From positions 1 to 43,620 of the forward strand of contig JAICJR010000005.1 in NCBI GenBank assembly GCA_025928345.1: a DNA stretch of 43,620 bases, in the 5' to 3' direction. The notes beneath the pieces are model-generated. The model had not been told where the DNA came from. It searched no databases and saw only the letters and a list, made by a program, of their open reading frames with translations. How positions within the stretch are numbered: position 1 is the first letter of the stretch; each line of letters begins with the position of its first letter. The position numbers and the translations under genes were made by a program. Shown here piece by piece: positions 40,342 through 43,620 of this stretch. The DNA comes from Thermoleophilaceae bacterium (GTDB taxonomy: Bacteria > Actinomycetota > Thermoleophilia > Solirubrobacterales > Thermoleophilaceae).

Positions 40342-41313
40342 GTGGAGATCAGGACGACGGACTACCACACCGCGGGTGAGCCGTTTCGGATCGTCCAGGA
40401 AGGTCTTCCCGACATCCCGGGCGCGACCGTGCGCGACCGGCGTGAGTACGCCGCGGGGTCCGACGAGGTGGATCGCGTTCGCCGGCTGCTCTGTCACGAG
40501 CCGCGCGGACATGCGGATATGTACGGCTGCTTCCTCGTCCCTCCGGACGATGACGGCGCGGACTTCGGCGTGCTGTTCTGGCACAAGGACGGGTACTCGA
40601 CCGCGTGCGGGCACGGCACGATCGCGCTCGGGGCGTGGGCGGCGGAGTCCGGGCGCGTGGTGGCGCCGGCCGACGGCGAGGTGGAGGTGACGATCGACGT
40701 CCCGTCCGGGCGCGTGGTGGCTACGGTGCGGCGCCGTTCGGGTGCGGTGGAGAGCGTGGTGTTTCGCAACGTGCCGTCGTTCGTGATCGCGCGTGGGGTG
40801 GCGGCGGGAGATGTGGAGGCGGACGTTGCATACGGCGGGGCGATCTACGCCTTTGCGCCCGCGGCGTCGCTGGGACTCGCTGTCGTGCCTGAGGATCTCC
40901 CGGAGCTGATCGCCGCGGGACGCGCCGTCAAGGAAGCGCTTCAGGACAGCGACGTGGCCCGCCACCCGGATGACGATCGCCTCTCCGGCATCTACGGAAC
41001 GGTGTTCTACGAGGAGCTCGGCCCGCTGCACCAGCGCAACGTGGCGATCTTCGCCGACGGCGAGGTGGACCGCTCGCCCACCGGATCGGCCACGTCCGCG
41101 CGCACGGCGCTACTGGAAGCCGACGGCGCGATCGGCGAAGGACAGACGTGGCGTAACGACTCGATCGTCGGGACCACGTTCCACGCGCGAGCGATCGGCC
41201 ACACGCCGGAGGGTCTGCTCACGGAGGTCGAGGGCACGGCCTTTCGCACCGGCGAGCACCGCTTCGTCCTCGACCCTCGCGACCCGCTCGGCACCGGCTT
41301 CGTCCTGCGGTGA
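40342..41313 (+). CDS. Proline racemase family enzyme, probably trans-3-hydroxy-L-proline dehydratase
   Basis: The 323-residue protein has the first catalytic Cys (Cys89 in STACGHGTIALG) but Thr247 in DRSPTGSATSAR where proline racemase and 4-hydroxyproline epimerase have the second Cys. In this family the Cys/Thr pair marks trans-3-hydroxy-L-proline dehydratases, which form pyrroline-2-carboxylate. GTG 40342 is the start. No ketimine reductase or amino-acid transport gene is adjacent, so the pathway context is missing. A different specificity cannot be excluded. Confidence 0.88.
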   Translation: MEIRTTDYHTAGEPFRIVQEGLPDIPGATVRDRREYAAGSDEVDRVRRLLCHEPRGHADMYGCFLVPPDDDGADFGVLFWHKDGYSTACGHGTIALGAWAAESGRVVAPADGEVEVTIDVPSGRVVATVRRRSGAVESVVFRNVPSFVIARGVAAGDVEADVAYGGAIYAFAPAASLGLAVVPEDLPELIAAGRAVKEALQDSDVARHPDDDRLSGIYGTVFYEELGPLHQRNVAIFADGEVDRSPTGSATSARTALLEADGAIGEGQTWRNDSIVGTTFHARAIGHTPEGLLTEVEGTAFRTGEHRFVLDPRDPLGTGFVLR

Positions 41314-41351
41314 ATCTGCGGTTCATCTCGTCAGAGGAGGTGGCGCTGGGA

Positions 41352-41370
41352 GGACGCGGTCATCGCGTCC
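41352..41370. terminator. Hairpin between convergent racemase-family and response regulator genes
   Basis: GGACGCG (41352-41358), loop GTCAT, CGCGTCC (41364-41370) form a perfect 7-bp stem, placed in the 61-base gap between two convergent genes. It is a likely bidirectional terminator without a U-tract. Confidence 0.6.
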
Positions 41371-41374
41371 GCAA

Positions 41375-42034
41375 TCAGCCGCCGGGCCTGACCAGTCCGG
41401 TCTCGTAAGCCAGCACGACCGCCTGGACGCGGTCCCGCAGCCCCAGCTTCGAGAGGATGTTCCCGACGTGGGTCTTCACTGTGGACTCGCCCAGCACGAG
41501 TTCGCCTGCGATCTCTCCGTTCGTGAGCCCGCGGGCCATCAGCGTGAGGATCTCGCGCTCGCGTGCCGTGAGCTCGGCGAGCTCGACGGGCCCCTCCGGC
41601 GGGGGTGTCGGGCGGCTGGCGAACTCCTCGATCAGGCGCTTCGTGACTTGGGGGGCGAGCAGTGCGTCGCCCGCGGCGATCACGCGTATCCCGGCGATGA
41701 GCTGGTCGGCCGGGGCGTCTTTGAGTAGGAAGCCGCTGGCGCCCGCCTTCAGCGCGTCGAATACGTACTCGTCGAGGTCGTAGGTGGTGAGCACGAGCAC
41801 GCGCGCGGGCCGCGATCCCGCGCGGATTCGCCGCGTGGCCTCGATCCCGTCCAGCCGTGGCATGCGGATGTCCATGAGGATCACGTCGGGACGCGTGCGC
41901 GCGGCCGCCTCGACTGCCTCGATGCCGTCGCCGGCCTCGCCGACAACGTGCAGGTCGGCCTCTGGTTCGAGCAGCTTGACGAAGCCGGCGCGGACGAGTG
42001 CCTGGTCGTCCACGACGAGCACGCGGATGCTCAT
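41375..42034 (-). CDS. NarL-family response regulator
   Basis: The 219-residue protein has a REC domain (VLVVDDQALVRAGF, phosphoacceptor in DVILMDIRMPRLDG, Lys in GFLLKDAP) and a LuxR helix-turn-helix (LTAREREILTLMARGLTNGE, then STVKTHVGNILSKLGL). ATG 42034 overlaps the kinase stop by 4 bases, so it pairs with that kinase. It belongs to the actinobacterial DesK/DesR-like class that often answers cell-envelope stress. Confidence 0.95.
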   Translation of the reverse strand: MSIRVLVVDDQALVRAGFVKLLEPEADLHVVGEAGDGIEAVEAAARTRPDVILMDIRMPRLDGIEATRRIRAGSRPARVLVLTTYDLDEYVFDALKAGASGFLLKDAPADQLIAGIRVIAAGDALLAPQVTKRLIEEFASRPTPPPEGPVELAELTAREREILTLMARGLTNGEIAGELVLGESTVKTHVGNILSKLGLRDRVQAVVLAYETGLVRPGG

Positions 42035-43200
42035 CGCTCGTCGCCGTGGTCGATCGGCAGGCGTGCGAGCACGCGGAAGCCGCCGTCCGGCCCGGGCCCG
42101 GTCCGGAGGCTGCCGCCGTAGAGGGATGCGCGCTCGCGCATGCCGATCAGGCCGTGGCCCGCGCCGTTCGGGTTGACCGGCGGTCCGGGCCCCTGGTCCG
42201 CCACGTCGATCTCGAGTTCGGAGGCCCGCCAGCGCAGCGTGAGGTCCACGGCCGCTCCAGCGGCGTGCTTGCGGGCGTTGGTGAGCCCCTCCTGGACGAT
42301 GCGATAGGCGGTCAAGTCGAGCCCGGCGGGTAGCCGGACTGGTTCTCCCTCGACCTCGAAGCGGATCTCGCGACCACCGCGCCTGCCCTCGTCGAGCAGC
42401 TCGGGTAGAGCGTCCAGTCCCGGCTGGGGCGCGAGCCGATCGCGGCCGCGGGCGCGCAGCACCCCGAGCAGCCGGCGCAGCTCGCCGAGCGCCTCGCGGC
42501 CCGAGCTCTCGATCGTCTCGAGCGTGTCGGCGGTGCGCCGCTGGTCCGGCTCGAGCAGGCGGCGCTCGGCGCTCGCCTGAACGACCATCAGGCTCACGGC
42601 GTGGGCGATCACATCGTGCAGCTCGCGGGCGATCCGGGCTCGCTCCTCGAGCGCGGCGTCGGCCATGTCGCGCTCACGATCCCGCTCGAGTCTGGCCGAG
42701 CGCTCGCGCAGCAGCTCGACGAGCGCCTGGCGCTCACGCAGCCCGCGCCCGATGGCGATCGCCGCGCCCCACCAGATGAGGACCGGTAGCGCGTTGCCGA
42801 CCGTCGAGCCGCCGACCGCGAGCACTATCGCGCTCGCCAGCACGAGGAGCGCAAACACGACCAGCCCCGCGCGCAAACCGCGGCGGTCGGCGTGGATGCC
42901 AAGCGCAAAGCAGGCGACCACGCCGGCGGCGAACGGCTCGAACGGCGGCTGGTGCGAGCCGTGGTAGTAAGCGCCGATCCACACCGCCTGGACGAGGAAC
43001 ACCGCGGCGAGCGCGAGCACCGGGCGGCGGCGGCGAACCAGCAGCGGCAGGCAGACGGCGATCAAGAAAGCGGCGTTTGCCCCGCGCGGGCCGCGGTAGC
43101 CGGAGCCGTCGTAGTCGGCCAGCAGCTGGGCCGCGCCGATCGCGATGAGCGCGACGGTGGGCGCGAGGTCCAGCAGGCGGCGGCGCAGGGCCATTGACAT
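42031..43200 (-). CDS. Membrane sensor histidine kinase (DesK-like, HisKA_3)
   Basis: About five hydrophobic segments (residues 10-150) form the sensor, followed by a coiled linker (ELLRERSARLERDRERDMAD), a HisKA_3 domain with the phosphorylated His in RIARELHDVIAHAVSLMV, and a HATPase (QEGLTNARKHAAG, GHGLIGMRERASLYGG). There is no extracytoplasmic domain of note, so it probably senses the membrane. The start is uncertain among GTG 43206, ATG 43200 and ATG 43194; none has a clear ribosome site. It is divergent from a small membrane protein at 43368, across a gap holding CCACGGG/CCCGTGG arms (43240-43246 and 43272-43278). Confidence 0.92.
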   Translation of the reverse strand: MSMALRRRLLDLAPTVALIAIGAAQLLADYDGSGYRGPRGANAAFLIAVCLPLLVRRRRPVLALAAVFLVQAVWIGAYYHGSHQPPFEPFAAGVVACFALGIHADRRGLRAGLVVFALLVLASAIVLAVGGSTVGNALPVLIWWGAAIAIGRGLRERQALVELLRERSARLERDRERDMADAALEERARIARELHDVIAHAVSLMVVQASAERRLLEPDQRRTADTLETIESSGREALGELRRLLGVLRARGRDRLAPQPGLDALPELLDEGRRGGREIRFEVEGEPVRLPAGLDLTAYRIVQEGLTNARKHAAGAAVDLTLRWRASELEIDVADQGPGPPVNPNGAGHGLIGMRERASLYGGSLRTGPGPDGGFRVLARLPIDHGDER

Positions 43201-43367
43201 GCGCACAAGCTAGCCGCGCGATCCGCCGGCGGCCTCCGCCCACGGGGTGAACCGAGCGGCTCGAACTTCCTCCCGTGGACGGAGTCAGATTCGCGCCGCA
43301 GCCCGATGTGCCGTGGCCCGCCGGGACCTAGCGTGGCCGGGTCAGGTCAATCACCACGGAGGTATCC

Positions 43368-43535
43368 ATGCTGAATCGAACAGTCGTCATCGGAATCGCG
43401 GCCGTGATCGCGATCGTGGTCGGGCTCGCCCTGAGCTTCTTCGAGCTCACCGTCGTGGGCGTGCTTGCGGCGATCGTCTGCGTCGCGCTCGCCGTCCGGC
43501 GCCGCCAGCCGACGCAAGAAGCGCCGGGCCGGTGA
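43368..43535 (+). CDS. Small membrane protein (55 residues)
   Basis: ATG 43368 has ACGGAGGTATCC directly upstream, a strong ribosome site. The product has two hydrophobic stretches (about 5-25 and 28-43) and a short charged tail ending APGR. It resembles the small helix-hairpin proteins often found beside envelope-stress two-component systems, and it is divergent from such a kinase. Its function is unknown. The next gene starts within or just after its stop. Confidence 0.75.
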   Translation: MLNRTVVIGIAAVIAIVVGLALSFFELTVVGVLAAIVCVALAVRRRQPTQEAPGR

Positions 43536-43540
43536 CGGCG

Positions 43541-43620
43541 ATGCTCAAGCGAATTTTGATCCCGGCGGTGGCGGTGGCGGCCGTGGCGAGTGCCGTTTGG
43601 CTCGCGTCCGCGCCGGCGGC
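43541..43620 (+). CDS. Start of a secreted protein (truncated by window end)
   Basis: Only about 26 codons are visible: MLKRI followed by an Ala/Val-rich hydrophobic core ending LASAPAA, a typical Sec signal peptide. GTG 43532 overlaps the previous stop (GTGA) in the same frame and is the alternative start. Nothing about the mature protein can be said. Confidence 0.6.
   Translation, partial: MLKRILIPAVAVAAVASAVWLASAPA

Overview
The window is high-GC DNA with GTGA/ATGA start-stop overlaps, long open antisense frames and many NarL/LuxR-type regulators. Together with the secreted protein style (beta-helix plus Pro-rich linker plus basic C-terminal domain) this suggests an actinobacterium, most likely Thermoleophilia/Solirubrobacterales; that placement is inferred from gene style, not measured. 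No rRNA, tRNA, CRISPR array or insertion sequence was seen.

Layout. (1) 1-8171: a partial AAA/TPR regulator, a secreted beta-helix protein, a PAS-GAF-GAF histidine kinase, a receiver-only protein, a class II fructose-bisphosphate aldolase gene broken by an internal deletion, and a NarL-type response regulator. (2) 8172-10612: a promoter region full of inverted repeats in front of an MMPL/RND transporter. (3) 10703-19447, minus strand: a selenocysteine formate dehydrogenase operon (catalytic subunit with in-frame UGA and SECIS hairpin, Fe-S subunit, NrfD membrane subunit, YaaH-like membrane protein), followed in the same direction by a response regulator, a GAF histidine kinase and a DUF2231-Rieske protein. 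(4) 19859-36568: a large sugar catabolic locus. (5) 36592-43620: a small lipoprotein, a second AAA/LuxR regulator, a SCO4226-like small protein, a proline-racemase-family enzyme, a DesK-like two-component pair and two short membrane or secreted proteins.

The sugar locus is the centrepiece. A minus-strand operon (29203 to 19859) encodes a ketopantoate-reductase-like enzyme, a metallo-beta-lactamase-fold protein, an FAH-family enzyme, a zinc alcohol dehydrogenase, a complete sugar ABC importer (lipoprotein, double ATPase, two permeases) and a Gfo/Idh/MocA dehydrogenase. A divergent plus-strand operon encodes a split transketolase, an FCD-type GntR regulator and a VOC protein. A third divergent pair encodes a 627-residue protein resembling D-apionate lactonases and a DUF1537 sugar-acid kinase followed by a class II aldolase. 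The set resembles oxidative D-apiose/apionate catabolism (dehydrogenase, lactonase, oxidoreductase, kinase), but shows no RuBisCO-like 3-oxo-isoapionate enzyme. Instead it carries a split transketolase, an aldolase and an FAH enzyme, so it may be a new variant. A shared motif GGMATGCNGTATGMY lies at all three control points of the locus and is a candidate operator for the GntR protein.
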